Shown piece by piece: positions 14,200 through 23,832 of a stretch of DNA of 32,457 bases; positions within the stretch are counted from its first letter, which is position 1, and each line of letters starts with the position of its first letter. The translations under genes and the position numbers were made by a program. The notes beneath the pieces are model-generated. The model saw nothing but the letters and a program-made list of their open reading frames with translations. It ran no database searches and had not been told where the DNA came from. The DNA comes from an uncultured Dyadobacter sp. (GTDB lineage: Bacteria > Bacteroidota > Bacteroidia > Cytophagales > Spirosomataceae). The DNA is taken from assembly GCF_946482605.1 (NCBI RefSeq), contig NZ_CAMLSE010000056.1, forward strand, positions 1 through 32,457, in the 5' to 3' direction.

Positions 14200-16605
14200 T
14201 TACTCTTCATCTCCGGAGTCGCCTTGTTTGTCGAAGTTTTGCTTTTCCTTTGAGCGGTTCAGGCGGTAGGAAAACGTCAGGAGGAACTGACGAGGCCGCC
14301 ATTGGAATACCGAGCTCGAATAATAGCCTGCATTCTCGGTAATGCTCCTTCTTTTTTGCGAATTCAGCAGATCCCTGACGCTCGCGGTAAGTGTGCCACG
14401 GCCTTTCAGGATATCTTTCGAGAAACCAAGGTCGATAAAGTAAATCGCCAGGTCTTTCCCCTGAGTAGTTCTTCTGGGCGCGCGGTAATTGAACGAACTC
14501 TGAAAATCCACAGATCCGAAAAGCGTGACCCGGGACGAGAAGCGGCTTGTCCAGGAATAGGTATCGCTTTTGTAAAGCTTGTCGTTGTAGAAACCTTCAT
14601 TCATGGCCCTGAAAATATTGGCATTGGCGGTCAGTTTCCACCAGGGCGCCGGGTCATAGGTCAGGTTGAACTCAAAGCCGTAGGAATCCCCGGTTGAGAG
14701 ATTAATGGGGGTAATGGTTGTAAAACCCGTCGAATCAACCGTCGTGATGTTCTCAACTACTCCTAACCTCCGACGGTAGTAAATGCTGGAAAGAAAGGTG
14801 CCTTTCTCCATGTTCAGCAAATGCCCTGCCTCGAATGAATGCGTAAATTCGGGATTAAGCAGTGGGTTTCCAGACCTGAAAACGCGCGAATCGCTGAAAT
14901 TTGAAAACGGAAGCAAATCGCGGAAGCCGGGCCGGCTCAAACGGTAGCTATAACTCAATTGCAAAGTCTGGCTGTCTTCCAGTTTATAGGAAAGGTGGAT
15001 GCTGGGAAACAGGTTGAAATACTTTCTATGATTGGTTTGCGCGGTTTTTTTGAGTTCCGTGAGAATGTCGGTGTATTCTCCCCGAAGACCGGCCTGAATG
15101 AAGAGCTTATCGAACTGATTGCTGGCCATCAGGTATGCCGCATGGATCTTCTCGTCGTAAGCAAGTCTGTTGTCGTAGTCGGGGAGTATGATCCAGTGCA
15201 TCTGCTCATTCTGCTGGTGGACGGAAAAATCATTATCAAGCAGCCGTATCGAGGTTTTCAGGCCTGCCTCTATTTTTCCGTTTTTCCCGAATGGATGTAT
15301 ATAATCGAGCTGAGCCAGGAAATTCTTTTCATCTTCGGTGTTATACGACCGCTGCATAATGTCCACGGAGCCATTATCGGCCAGCTCGTGATAACGCGAC
15401 GACTCCGTTTCGTCGCTGAGAATGTACTTCGCATCGAACGACAGGCTCTGTCCCTTCCGCTCAAAGGTCTTTTTGTAGTTCAATGCGGCCTCGATGTTGG
15501 TCCGTGGCTCGGTTTCATTTTCAGAACGGGTGACCGTGCGGGTGAGGGTATTATTTAAGTCAAAATCCCGGTATTCGAGCAGCGATTTATTGTCGTTTTG
15601 AGAGTTGCGGTACGAGAGGGTTGCCGTGATGGTATTGTTGTTATTTAAAAAATAATCCAATCCTACGCGTACATTATTAGAGTAGCCCGACCGGGTCCTG
15701 TTGTTGGTTTGCTCGTACACAAAACTGGTATCCGCACTGCTGTATTCCTGCCGTGAATGGCCTTTGCCAGGCCCATCGCGGTACATCCATCCGTAGTTGG
15801 CAATCAGATTGACTTTTTTCTTCCTGTAATTCAGATTGAAGGATGTACCGAAATTGGAAGGATAACCGGCGGTTCCGGTGAATGAGCCATTTAAACCATA
15901 GCGTATATTCTTTTTCATCACAATGTTCAGGATACCGACTTCACCTTCCGCATCATAGCGGGAAGAGGGATTTGTGATGATTTCTACACTCTCGATCAGA
16001 TCAGCGGGAATTTGCCTCAATGCTTCGGCAGGGTTAAGCCCCACCATACCCGACTGTTTGCCGTCGATCAGAATCCGCACATTCTGACTGCCCCGTAGCG
16101 CGACATTCCCTTCCACGTCCACAGTCACAGAGGGCATATTATTCAGAATGTCCGACGCATTGCTGCCGATATTGCTGAGGTCCTTCCCTACATTGAACAC
16201 TCTTTTGTCCAATTGCAGGTCCATTTGACTTTTTTCGCCTTGTACAACAAGCTCTTCCAGTAAGCGTGAGCTGGCCGTAAGCGAAATCGTTCCGAGGGCA
16301 ACAGGCTGATTAATAATGCGGATGCCGGAGACGATCTTTTCGTCCAATGCAAGAAATGTGATTTTGATAAGGTAAGCGCCCGGCTCGGCTGGAATGCTGA
16401 ACAGTCCGTTCTCGTCGGCGGTCCCGCCGCCGAGTAGTGCAGAATCTTTGGCGGCAAGCAGCGCTACATTCGCAAAAGGCACCGGTTTTTTGTCAGGATC
16501 TTCCAGTTTACCGGTAATGGGGTAGGTTACTGCGGGTTCATCCTGCGCGTGGAGCTGGACGACCGGGGCGGTCAGGAGTGAAATGAGTAGTAGTAACTTT
16601 TTCAT
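14200..16605 (-). CDS. TonB-dependent-type outer-membrane beta-barrel protein
   Basis: This 801-residue outer-membrane protein has a signal peptide (MKKLLLLISLLTAPVVQLHA). Next comes a carboxypeptidase-regulatory-like beta domain (about 30-105, with ITGKLEDPDKKPVPFANVAL), a TonB plug domain (about 125-230, with SDILNNMPSVTVDVEGNVAL and IRILIDGK-like strands) and a long barrel ending in an aromatic-rich strand. It fits the outer-membrane beta-barrel type found in Bacteroidota, which differs from SusC by lacking a SusD partner. The C-terminal tail after the barrel (RSKEKQNFDKQGDSGDEE) is charged and unusual for a barrel end. It lies downstream of the efflux operon but behind that operon's terminator, so it is probably separate. 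The ligand is unknown. Confidence 0.88.
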   Translation of the reverse strand: MKKLLLLISLLTAPVVQLHAQDEPAVTYPITGKLEDPDKKPVPFANVALLAAKDSALLGGGTADENGLFSIPAEPGAYLIKITFLALDEKIVSGIRIINQPVALGTISLTASSRLLEELVVQGEKSQMDLQLDKRVFNVGKDLSNIGSNASDILNNMPSVTVDVEGNVALRGSQNVRILIDGKQSGMVGLNPAEALRQIPADLIESVEIITNPSSRYDAEGEVGILNIVMKKNIRYGLNGSFTGTAGYPSNFGTSFNLNYRKKKVNLIANYGWMYRDGPGKGHSRQEYSSADTSFVYEQTNNRTRSGYSNNVRVGLDYFLNNNNTITATLSYRNSQNDNKSLLEYRDFDLNNTLTRTVTRSENETEPRTNIEAALNYKKTFERKGQSLSFDAKYILSDETESSRYHELADNGSVDIMQRSYNTEDEKNFLAQLDYIHPFGKNGKIEAGLKTSIRLLDNDFSVHQQNEQMHWIILPDYDNRLAYDEKIHAAYLMASNQFDKLFIQAGLRGEYTDILTELKKTAQTNHRKYFNLFPSIHLSYKLEDSQTLQLSYSYRLSRPGFRDLLPFSNFSDSRVFRSGNPLLNPEFTHSFEAGHLLNMEKGTFLSSIYYRRRLGVVENITTVDSTGFTTITPINLSTGDSYGFEFNLTYDPAPWWKLTANANIFRAMNEGFYNDKLYKSDTYSWTSRFSSRVTLFGSVDFQSSFNYRAPRRTTQGKDLAIYFIDLGFSKDILKGRGTLTASVRDLLNSQKRRSITENAGYYSSSVFQWRPRQFLLTFSYRLNRSKEKQNFDKQGDSGDEE

Positions 16606-16673
16606 GACGGCAAAAGCATCACTGTCGACTTAAAAGTTGCCGGTGATGCGTTAAATTGAAGGTGAGCCGGTTA

Positions 16674-16712
16674 GATTAAAAAGCCACCTCAAAGTTTAAT
16701 GGCTTTTTAATC
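16674..16712 (-). terminator. Terminator of the RND efflux operon
   Basis: GATTAAAAAGCCA (16674-16686) and TGGCTTTTTAATC (16700-16712) form a perfect 13-bp inverted repeat with a 13-base loop. On the minus strand the stem ends in a T run. It lies 52 bases past the TolC stop. Confidence 0.82.
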
Positions 16713-16764
16713 TTCATGAAAAAAACTTGTGCCAATCATTATCCCAAATGTGGCGCGTCGAAAT

Positions 16765-18111
16765 TTATTGCAGCGTATTGCTGAGTCTTTTCAGTTCGAT
16801 CTCGGCAGCTTTGGCAGCATAATTGAGATTGATCAGCCGGTATCCAGCCTCCTCGAAGCTGCGCTGGGCTTCGCGAACGTCGATAATGGTCGCCTGGATC
16901 AGTTCGAAACGTTGAAGCGTCAGGTCCAGAAGCTGTTTGCTCAATGCATAATTTTGCTTTTGATTTTCGAGCTGCTCGATCGAGCTTTGGTAGGTCTGGT
17001 ACATTTTGACTGCATTGGCACTGTAATCACGGATCAGCGTACTTTTTTGCAATTCGGCCGTTTCCGTATCGATTTCGGCAGCTTGCTTCTGGCGCTTAAA
17101 TGCCGATCCGTTATAGATCGGGATAGCCAGCGACAGACCCGCCTGCGGACCTGCCACGCGGTTAAGCAAGGTAAGACCAGCCGCCGTTTGGTTACGGCTG
17201 AAATTATAAGCTGCATTGAAACGGACCGTAGGATAGCGGAGTGCAGCCGTTTCTTTTACGATCAGTTCATTGATTTTGATCTGATGGTCGGCCGCTTTAA
17301 TATCTGCATTGGAAGCCAGCCGGTCCATGAGGGGAGCCAGCTGCATATTGTTGTCCACCGTAATGGTATCCTTGATGGTAACTGCCGACTTGGGATCGAG
17401 CGTGAGGGTACGGAGTAGTTCTGTTTTCGCCACCTGCGCCACCATTTGCTGGTTCAGCAGCGTCTGGTTGAGGGTATTCAAATCGATTTCAGCCTGGAAA
17501 ATATCCGCATTATTGGCCATACCAGCCTCTTTCCTTACCCGCAGGATTTCCAGGCGCTTTTCCGATGCGGTAATGGAGGTGCGGATCGTATTGATATAGC
17601 TCAGTTGGCGAACAACATCATAATAGCTCGTTGTCACAAGTGCAATCGTATTCTGAATTTGTGAATTGAGCACTTCGGAGCTTTGGTATTGCAGCTCCGC
17701 GAGACGCTTTTTGGTTGCTACCACGCGTTTGCCGTTGTAAAGAAGCATTCCTATCGCAAGGTTCGCCTGCGTGTTGTTACCGGCGGCGGCATTACGATTG
17801 ATCTCAACACCGGTATTCAGTTTCTGATTTACCTGTGTGATCTGCTCCGTATTGGTAGCGTTGATCCCCACCGTCGGAAGCCCGCCTGCGACGCCATAGT
17901 TGTTCAGAATGGTATTGGCTTCGACATTATTTTTGGCAATCTCGATTTCGTAGCTGTTTTTGAGTGCGGTAGCCACAGCCTCTTCGAGTGTAAGCGCCAG
18001 TGTATCGGCCGGTTGGGTAGCGCCGGGACGTCCTGCCCAGCTGGTACCGGAGCAAAGTAGCGTGAATATGAATGTGTATTTGAATTTCTTAAAAAAGGTG
18101 AGCGAGCCCAT
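16765..18111 (-). CDS. TolC-family outer-membrane efflux protein
   Basis: This is the outer-membrane channel of a tripartite efflux pump. From the ATG at 18111 it is 448 residues with a signal peptide (FKYTFIFTLLCSGTSWA). Two homologous TolC halves follow, each with long heptad-rich helices and the LTLEEAVATALKN opening typical of the family. A further in-frame start at 18159 would overlap the pump gene and push the signal peptide away from the N-terminus, so it was not chosen. It is last in the operon, 37 bases after the pump gene, and followed by a terminator. Confidence 0.92.
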   Translation of the reverse strand: MGSLTFFKKFKYTFIFTLLCSGTSWAGRPGATQPADTLALTLEEAVATALKNSYEIEIAKNNVEANTILNNYGVAGGLPTVGINATNTEQITQVNQKLNTGVEINRNAAAGNNTQANLAIGMLLYNGKRVVATKKRLAELQYQSSEVLNSQIQNTIALVTTSYYDVVRQLSYINTIRTSITASEKRLEILRVRKEAGMANNADIFQAEIDLNTLNQTLLNQQMVAQVAKTELLRTLTLDPKSAVTIKDTITVDNNMQLAPLMDRLASNADIKAADHQIKINELIVKETAALRYPTVRFNAAYNFSRNQTAAGLTLLNRVAGPQAGLSLAIPIYNGSAFKRQKQAAEIDTETAELQKSTLIRDYSANAVKMYQTYQSSIEQLENQKQNYALSKQLLDLTLQRFELIQATIIDVREAQRSFEEAGYRLINLNYAAKAAEIELKRLSNTLQ

Positions 18112-18148
18112 GTAAAAAACAATAGTTGATTTTGTATAAAAATATCCT

Positions 18149-21100
18149 TTAAGCCACAAGCTCCTCTGCCATTTTCTGCTCTTCCGTCACCTTGTGTTTT
18201 TTTGGTGAAATGAACGTGTAGATCGCCGGAATGACGAACAGGGTCAGGATGAGCGAGAACATCAGTCCACCCACAATGACCACACCCAGTGGAACACGGC
18301 TCGTGGCGGCAGCTCCGAGGCTCAATGCAATGGGTAATGCACCAAATGCCGTGGCCAGGCTCGTCATCAGGATCGGGCGCAGACGTTGCGTGGCGGATTC
18401 CACTGCCGCGGCCATTCTGCTCATTCCCTGCTCTCGTTTCTGGTTTGCAAACTCCACGATAAGGATACCGTTTTTAGTCACAAGCCCGATGAGCATGATC
18501 ATACCGATTTGTGAGAAGATATTGATCGTAAGGCCAAACAGGTAAAGGCTTAATAATGCGCCTGCTAACGCCAGCGGCACGGTGATCATGATAATAAACG
18601 GATCGGTAAAGCTCTCAAACTGGCCTGCAAGAACAAGGTAAACCAGCAGCAATGCCAGCCCGAATGCAAAGCTGGTGTTGGAAGAGCTTTCCTCAAAGTC
18701 GCGGGAAGGGCCGGTCAGTGATGTTTGGAATGACTCATCCAGTAACTTGGTACCGATCCTGCGCATGGCTTCAACGCCGTCTCCGATGGTTTTTCCTTCC
18801 ACCAGCGAGGCTGAAATCGTTGCGCTTTTATATCTATTGTAGTGATAGATCGTCGGAGGGCCACTTTCCTCTTCCATTTGTACAACGGCCGTCAGGGGAA
18901 TGTTTTCGCCCCTGCTGTTGCGTACGTAAAGCTTTTCGATATCGGCAGGCTTGTTACGTTCTGCGCGCTCTACCTGTCCGATTACCTGGTACTGCTGCCC
19001 ATTCATGATGAAGTAGGCGAGGCGGCGTCCGCTGAATGCAGCCTGAATGGTGGCGGCTACGTCGGTGGTGGATAATCCCAGGTCTTTCGCTTTTAGCCTG
19101 TCGATCGTCAGACGAACTTCCGGTTTATTGAATTTGAGGTTAACATCCACGTTCTGGAAAGTAGGGTCCTGCCGTGCTTCATCGAGGAATTTCGGGAGAA
19201 CTTCGCTCAATTTATCAAAGTCGAGGTTTTGCAGCACAAACTGAACGGGTAATGAACCCCGGGAGCCGATCCCTACTGAAATGGTTTGCTCCTGGGTAGC
19301 AAAGATCCGTGCGTCATTGAATCTGGAAAGCTTCTTATTGATTTCCTGCGCAATGTCGTTCTGGCTCTTTTTACGTTGGTCGGAAGGCACCAGCCCGATT
19401 CGCCCTGTGGCACTATTCACACCGCCACCGCCAAAGCCAGGCGTTGCAGAGAAGGTAAAGGCCTTTTCGGGGATCGAGTCATTCAGGAAGTTACTGAGCT
19501 GATCAGTTACACCCTGCATCTGGTCGAAACTGGTTCCTTCGGGAGCAGAGAGATTAAAACGAATGCTGTTCCGGTCTTCCATCGGCGCGAGTTCGCTTTG
19601 CAGACGCGAATAGGTAAACCAAATGACCACACCGCATGCCAGGACGAGCACCCATGCAACCCATCTTGCTTTCATGAATCCCCGCAGGGTGCGATTATAA
19701 CCATCTTCCATCCCGGTGAAGAAGGGTTCCGTTTTGTTGTAGAACCAACCATGACCTGCGTCTTTGCGGTTGAGCACCACATTCAGCACCGGGGTGATCG
19801 TCAGCGAAACAAAGGCGGATATCAATACAGCAGAAGCTACAACAATCCCGAACTCACGGAAAAGGCTTCCCACGAACCCTTCCAGGAATATCACCGGAAG
19901 GAATACCACGGCGAGCGTAAGAGAAGTGGAGATGACCGCGAAGAAAATCTCTCGGCTTCCCTCCAATGCAGCCTGTCGGATCGGTAAGCCGCTTTCGAGC
20001 TTCCTGAATATATTTTCCGTGACCACGATACCATCGTCGACCACCAGACCGGTTGCGAGTACAATACCCAGCAATGTCAGGATGTTGACCGAGAACCCGC
20101 ACAGGTACATGACGAAAAATGTTGCGATCAGCGAGATCGGGATATCGATGAGCGGGCGGACAGCGACCAGCAGGTTGCGGAAGAAGAACAGGATCACAAT
20201 CACTACCAATGAAAAGGCGATCAGCAGTGTTTCTTCTACTTCCTTGATCGACTGGCGTACCAGGCGGGTATTGTCGATCAGCACGCTGAACGTGATGTCG
20301 GACTTATTGGATTTCTGGATTTCTTCCAGGCGCTTGTTGAATTCGTCCGAGATTTGCACATAGTTGGCGCCGGGCTGTGGGATTACCGCCAGACCGACGG
20401 CGTACATACCATTGTATTTCCAGCTTTGTTCTTCGTTTTCAGGACCCAGCTCGACCTTAGCTACATTACTTAGCCGGACGATGCCCGAACTGTCGTTCTT
20501 GATAACCAGGTCATTGAACTCTTTCTCGCTTTTTAGCCTGCCCATGGTCCGGATTGTCAACTCCGTATTATCCCCGTAAATCTTTCCGGCCGGTAATTCT
20601 ACGTTTTCGGAGGCTAATGTGGTTGTAATGTCATTGAATGAGATGTTGTAGGAGCTCATTTTATCCGGGTTCAACCAGATCCGCATGGCATATCTTTTCT
20701 GCCCGAATATGTTGATCGCGCTCACGCCGTCGATCGTCTGCAAGCTTTGTTGCAACACATTTTCGGCATACTCACTCAATTCGAGCAAACCTTTGGAGGG
20801 GCTTTGCACGGCCAGAAGGAGGATGAAATCCGAGTTTGCATCGGCTTTACTCACGACCGGCGGAGCATCGATGTCCTGCGGGAGGTTACGTACGGCCTGG
20901 CTTACCTTGTCGCGTACGTCGTTCGCGGCACCTTCCAGGTCGGATTTAAGATTAAATTCCACCGTAATGTTACTGGACCCGATCTGGCTCGACGAGCTGA
21001 TACTTTTGATACCGGGAATACCATTGATACTCTTTTCAAGCGGTTCGGTGATCTGGCTCTCGATAATGTCTGCATTGGCACCGGTGTAGCTGGTCCGGAC

Positions 21101-21238
21101 GTTGACGATCGGCGGATCGATCGCCGGGTAGTCTCTCAGAGAAAGGAAGTTATATCCTACCACACCAAAAAGGATGATGAGGAGGTTCATCACGACCGCG
21201 AGAACGGGGCGTTTCAGGGATAGTTCTGAAATATTCAT
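18149..21238 (-). CDS. RND-family efflux pump permease (HAE1/AcrB type)
   Basis: This is a 1029-residue proton-driven inner-membrane pump. It has the two-fold layout of twelve membrane helices and two large periplasmic loops. The N-terminus (LSLKRPVLAVVMNLLIILFG) is the first helix of the HAE1 group. The proton-relay aspartates are visible in GLVVDDGIVV near residue 400, matching D407/D408 of AcrB. The YPAIDPP segment after helix 1 is typical of drug-type pumps, as opposed to metal-type pumps. Adaptor (54 bases upstream) and TolC (37 bases downstream) complete the set. The substrate range is unknown; no local regulator gene is adjacent. Confidence 0.95.
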   Translation of the reverse strand: MNISELSLKRPVLAVVMNLLIILFGVVGYNFLSLRDYPAIDPPIVNVRTSYTGANADIIESQITEPLEKSINGIPGIKSISSSSQIGSSNITVEFNLKSDLEGAANDVRDKVSQAVRNLPQDIDAPPVVSKADANSDFILLLAVQSPSKGLLELSEYAENVLQQSLQTIDGVSAINIFGQKRYAMRIWLNPDKMSSYNISFNDITTTLASENVELPAGKIYGDNTELTIRTMGRLKSEKEFNDLVIKNDSSGIVRLSNVAKVELGPENEEQSWKYNGMYAVGLAVIPQPGANYVQISDEFNKRLEEIQKSNKSDITFSVLIDNTRLVRQSIKEVEETLLIAFSLVVIVILFFFRNLLVAVRPLIDIPISLIATFFVMYLCGFSVNILTLLGIVLATGLVVDDGIVVTENIFRKLESGLPIRQAALEGSREIFFAVISTSLTLAVVFLPVIFLEGFVGSLFREFGIVVASAVLISAFVSLTITPVLNVVLNRKDAGHGWFYNKTEPFFTGMEDGYNRTLRGFMKARWVAWVLVLACGVVIWFTYSRLQSELAPMEDRNSIRFNLSAPEGTSFDQMQGVTDQLSNFLNDSIPEKAFTFSATPGFGGGGVNSATGRIGLVPSDQRKKSQNDIAQEINKKLSRFNDARIFATQEQTISVGIGSRGSLPVQFVLQNLDFDKLSEVLPKFLDEARQDPTFQNVDVNLKFNKPEVRLTIDRLKAKDLGLSTTDVAATIQAAFSGRRLAYFIMNGQQYQVIGQVERAERNKPADIEKLYVRNSRGENIPLTAVVQMEEESGPPTIYHYNRYKSATISASLVEGKTIGDGVEAMRRIGTKLLDESFQTSLTGPSRDFEESSSNTSFAFGLALLLVYLVLAGQFESFTDPFIIMITVPLALAGALLSLYLFGLTINIFSQIGMIMLIGLVTKNGILIVEFANQKREQGMSRMAAAVESATQRLRPILMTSLATAFGALPIALSLGAAATSRVPLGVVIVGGLMFSLILTLFVIPAIYTFISPKKHKVTEEQKMAEELVA

Positions 21239-21292
21239 AGGTTGGGGTTCAGGGAAATGGTCATTGCAACAATTTTCATTGCGACTCCGTCA

Positions 21293-22393
21293 CTACTTAC
21301 CGGCATTCAGGCTTCTTACGCTTCTCACTTTCACAGGAGCATCGGGACGGGCAAATAATACGCCCGAAACAACTACGGTATCACCGACAGTCAGGCCTTT
21401 GGTAACTTCTACTACATCTTCCCTGCGGTCACCGGTTTCGATTTGTGTGAATACCGCCTTACCGCCTTTAACCGTCACGACCTTCTTGCTGCGTGCTTCG
21501 GGAATAATGCTGTTGGAGGGGATCATGATACTGTTCTTGTTGCTGCTCGCATTGAGATAAACCTTCGCAAATGACCCGGGACTGGTGGAACCGGAGTTCA
21601 AAACAGCCCTTACCGTTAAGTTTCTGGTGGTTTGATTCACCTGCGGTTCGATGGCCAGAATCCGTGCGGTTTCATATTTGCCCGAAGCCTGATCGAGCAT
21701 GACCTCTACCGAAGTGCCCTTTGCGACGTACTGCTGGTAGCTTTCGGGGACGGTAAAGTCGATCCTGAGGTTGGAGAGCTGCTGCATGGTGGCAATCACG
21801 CTTTGGGGAGTCACATACGTGCCCTCACTGACTTTACGCAATCCGATCACACCTGTGAACGGCGCTTTGATGATTGTTTTGTCGATCAATGCCTGCGTGT
21901 AGACCATATCTGCTTTCAGTGTGTTCACATTGTTCGTCGCCAGATCGTAATCCGCCTGATTTATCCCATTGACGGCGATCAGTTGTTTAAGCCTCTTTTC
22001 CGTTGTCTCGGCAAGATCCAGTTGTATTTTGGATTTGTTAAGTTGAGCTACAAGATCAGCATTGTTGATTCGGGCAATAACCGTGCCTTTCTGAATTGTT
22101 TTACCTTCGGGTACATCCAGGAAGGTCAGCAATCCACTTACTTCGGGCCGTAATTCAGCGTATTCATTGGCTACGATGGTCCCGTTCACCTCCACCTTGT
22201 CACTGATTTTTTCCGACTTTGCGATGATTACGTCAACAATAGTGGGGCCTCCGCCGCCCTTCTGCTGAAACGTATCCTTTTTTTCTCCGCATGAAAAAAT
22301 AACAAAAAGTGAACCGGCAATGAAAAGTGAAGAAAGAGGTTTGGTCAGATGTTGTAATGCGTCTGCTTGAGCAGATCTGGCGATAACATTCAT
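21293..22393 (-). CDS. RND efflux periplasmic adaptor lipoprotein
   Basis: This membrane-fusion protein links the pump to the TolC channel. From the ATG at 22393 it has 366 residues with a signal peptide ending in a probable lipobox (VIFSC, Cys35). Lipoyl-type half-motifs (YAELRPEVSGLLTFLDVPEG and TIIKAPFTGVIGLRKVSEG) flank a helical hairpin, followed by beta-barrel and membrane-proximal domains. A TTG at 22468 in the same frame was rejected because it would lie at or before the likely transcription start. It is the first gene of the efflux operon. Confidence 0.92.
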   Translation of the reverse strand: MNVIARSAQADALQHLTKPLSSLFIAGSLFVIFSCGEKKDTFQQKGGGGPTIVDVIIAKSEKISDKVEVNGTIVANEYAELRPEVSGLLTFLDVPEGKTIQKGTVIARINNADLVAQLNKSKIQLDLAETTEKRLKQLIAVNGINQADYDLATNNVNTLKADMVYTQALIDKTIIKAPFTGVIGLRKVSEGTYVTPQSVIATMQQLSNLRIDFTVPESYQQYVAKGTSVEVMLDQASGKYETARILAIEPQVNQTTRNLTVRAVLNSGSTSPGSFAKVYLNASSNKNSIMIPSNSIIPEARSKKVVTVKGGKAVFTQIETGDRREDVVEVTKGLTVGDTVVVSGVLFARPDAPVKVRSVRSLNAGK

Positions 22394-22465
22394 AGGGTTG
22401 AATAATCCTGGGCTTAGTGGTTTAGGAGTTCTGAGAACTAATTGCGTCCTTTTCAGAGTGTTGTT

Positions 22466-22473
22466 CAAAATTA
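22466..22473 (-). promoter_or_regulatory. Candidate -7 element of the efflux operon
   Basis: The minus strand reads TAATTTTG, a TAnnTTTG match. A near-TTG (TTA) lies 19 bases above it. Transcription would start near 22460, giving a 67-base leader before the adaptor ATG. Confidence 0.5.
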
Positions 22474-22536
22474 TATATTAATCTCGAACGGTTAAGACTT
22501 TTTTCTCCTTTAAAGGTTTAACGCAGGCTAATTTTT

Positions 22537-23784
22537 TTATAAGGATGTGCCTATCACTCTGAGCAAAGTATCGCACTTAAGTTCGGTTTCAAACCATTCG
22601 AGTTCGGGCACGGAATCTTCGGTAATGCCGGCACCGGCGAAAAACGTGGCGATACCATCCTTGAAGCGGACCGTGCGGAGATTGACAAAAAGATTTGTAT
22701 TCCCTCCCACCTGCGCCGGGCCGAGAAAGCCGCTGTAATAGGAGCGGTTATAGCCTTCGATGTCGTTGATGAATTGCAGGCTGGGAGCCTTGGGTACACC
22801 GCAGATGGCCGAGGTAGGATGCAGGAGTTTCAGCATGACCGACGCCAGCTCAGGAAAATTGAGCGAGACGGTGTCGACCTCGAAAACGGTCCGTAAATGG
22901 TACAGGTTGCCAGCCAGAACGGTCCTCGGACCTGTTTCGAGGTATTCCCGCAAACGGATTTTTTTGAAGCACTCAATAATATACCGGCTCACGAGCGCCT
23001 GCTCTTCGATCTCCTTTTCCCCCCAGCGAATGTCGTAGCGGGGAATGAGCTCGCCCGACGCATTTCGCGCAGTTTGAGTACCGGCCAAAGACATGGTTTT
23101 AAAAGTACCATCGGATAGCTGTTCCACTAATCCCTCTGGGCTTGCTCCCAGCCACATTTCGTTTTCCTCGGGTAGATTGACCAGTGAAACAAATGCATGC
23201 GGATATGCATGGACCAGCTTTTGGAATGCCCTGGCCGGCTGGAATGCATCGGTATACCGCAGGTCCTTTGAGCGGGATAGAACGACTTTTTTAAACTGAT
23301 TTTGACGGATCGCCGATACAGCCAATTCTACCGTGCGCTCAAAGCGGGCCCTGGCATCGGGATGATCTGTTGGCGGGACAATCGGGAACAGCTTTTCGTC
23401 CGGGGACGCCTTTTCACTGTGGAACGATTCAGCCAGTTGTACCAGTTTTTTTACTTCGGTATGTTCTTCACCCAGTTTGTTTTCAATACCGGCAATGCGG
23501 CAATCGTCAGAGAATGTCAGGATGATATCGCCCTCAAGAAACAAGACTTCCTGGTCGCTTTCCCAATAAAAAGTGCTCATGACAAAGCCGGGGCTCATTT
23601 TTTCGAGCTCGGGCGCACACTTGCGGATTCCGTCCTGTATGGAGATAAGAAGTTTGATTTCGTTGGTGTGTGGAAGTCGCCATAGCGCAGATGGGAAGCC
23701 CAATATACTGGAAGCATGCCATAGCTCCTGAATCTGTAATCCTTCAAATATCGAAATCCCGGTGTCGGTTTGTACTGATAGCAT
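22537..23784 (-). CDS. menF: Isochorismate synthase (menaquinone pathway)
   Basis: This enzyme converts chorismate to isochorismate, the first committed step of menaquinone synthesis. It is a chorismate-binding family member with KKVVLSR (165-171), GASPE (213-217), SLAGT (232-236), the acidic EKEIEE (256-261) that binds magnesium, HPTSAICG (322-329) and YYSGFLG (349-355). The length of 415 residues fits MenF better than anthranilate or aminodeoxychorismate synthase, and no TrpG-like partner is near. The preceding gene encodes a MenI-like thioesterase, which supports the menaquinone assignment over siderophore synthesis (EntC). Confidence 0.9.
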   Translation of the reverse strand: MLSVQTDTGISIFEGLQIQELWHASSILGFPSALWRLPHTNEIKLLISIQDGIRKCAPELEKMSPGFVMSTFYWESDQEVLFLEGDIILTFSDDCRIAGIENKLGEEHTEVKKLVQLAESFHSEKASPDEKLFPIVPPTDHPDARARFERTVELAVSAIRQNQFKKVVLSRSKDLRYTDAFQPARAFQKLVHAYPHAFVSLVNLPEENEMWLGASPEGLVEQLSDGTFKTMSLAGTQTARNASGELIPRYDIRWGEKEIEEQALVSRYIIECFKKIRLREYLETGPRTVLAGNLYHLRTVFEVDTVSLNFPELASVMLKLLHPTSAICGVPKAPSLQFINDIEGYNRSYYSGFLGPAQVGGNTNLFVNLRTVRFKDGIATFFAGAGITEDSVPELEWFETELKCDTLLRVIGTSL

Positions 23785-23832
23785 TTAACGAATGGGCAAC
23801 GTCCCGTTAGGTCAATTTTCTGCAAAATAATG

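Noticed and set aside
14959..15558. 199-codon open frame on the plus strand opposite the outer-membrane receptor
   Set aside because: Shadow of the receptor coding sequence; hydrophobic composition follows from the opposite strand's codons.
16729..17418. 229-codon open frame opposite the tolC-like gene
   Set aside because: Antisense to conserved TolC helices and crossing its stop; no recognisable domain.
19286..19987. 233-codon open frame opposite the RND pump gene
   Set aside because: Antisense shadow of the pump gene; no domain and no start signal.
22507..22516. Palindrome CCTTTAAAGG after menF as a terminator
   Set aside because: It has no loop and only five base pairs per arm, so a stable RNA hairpin is unlikely; a T run on the correct strand is also missing.
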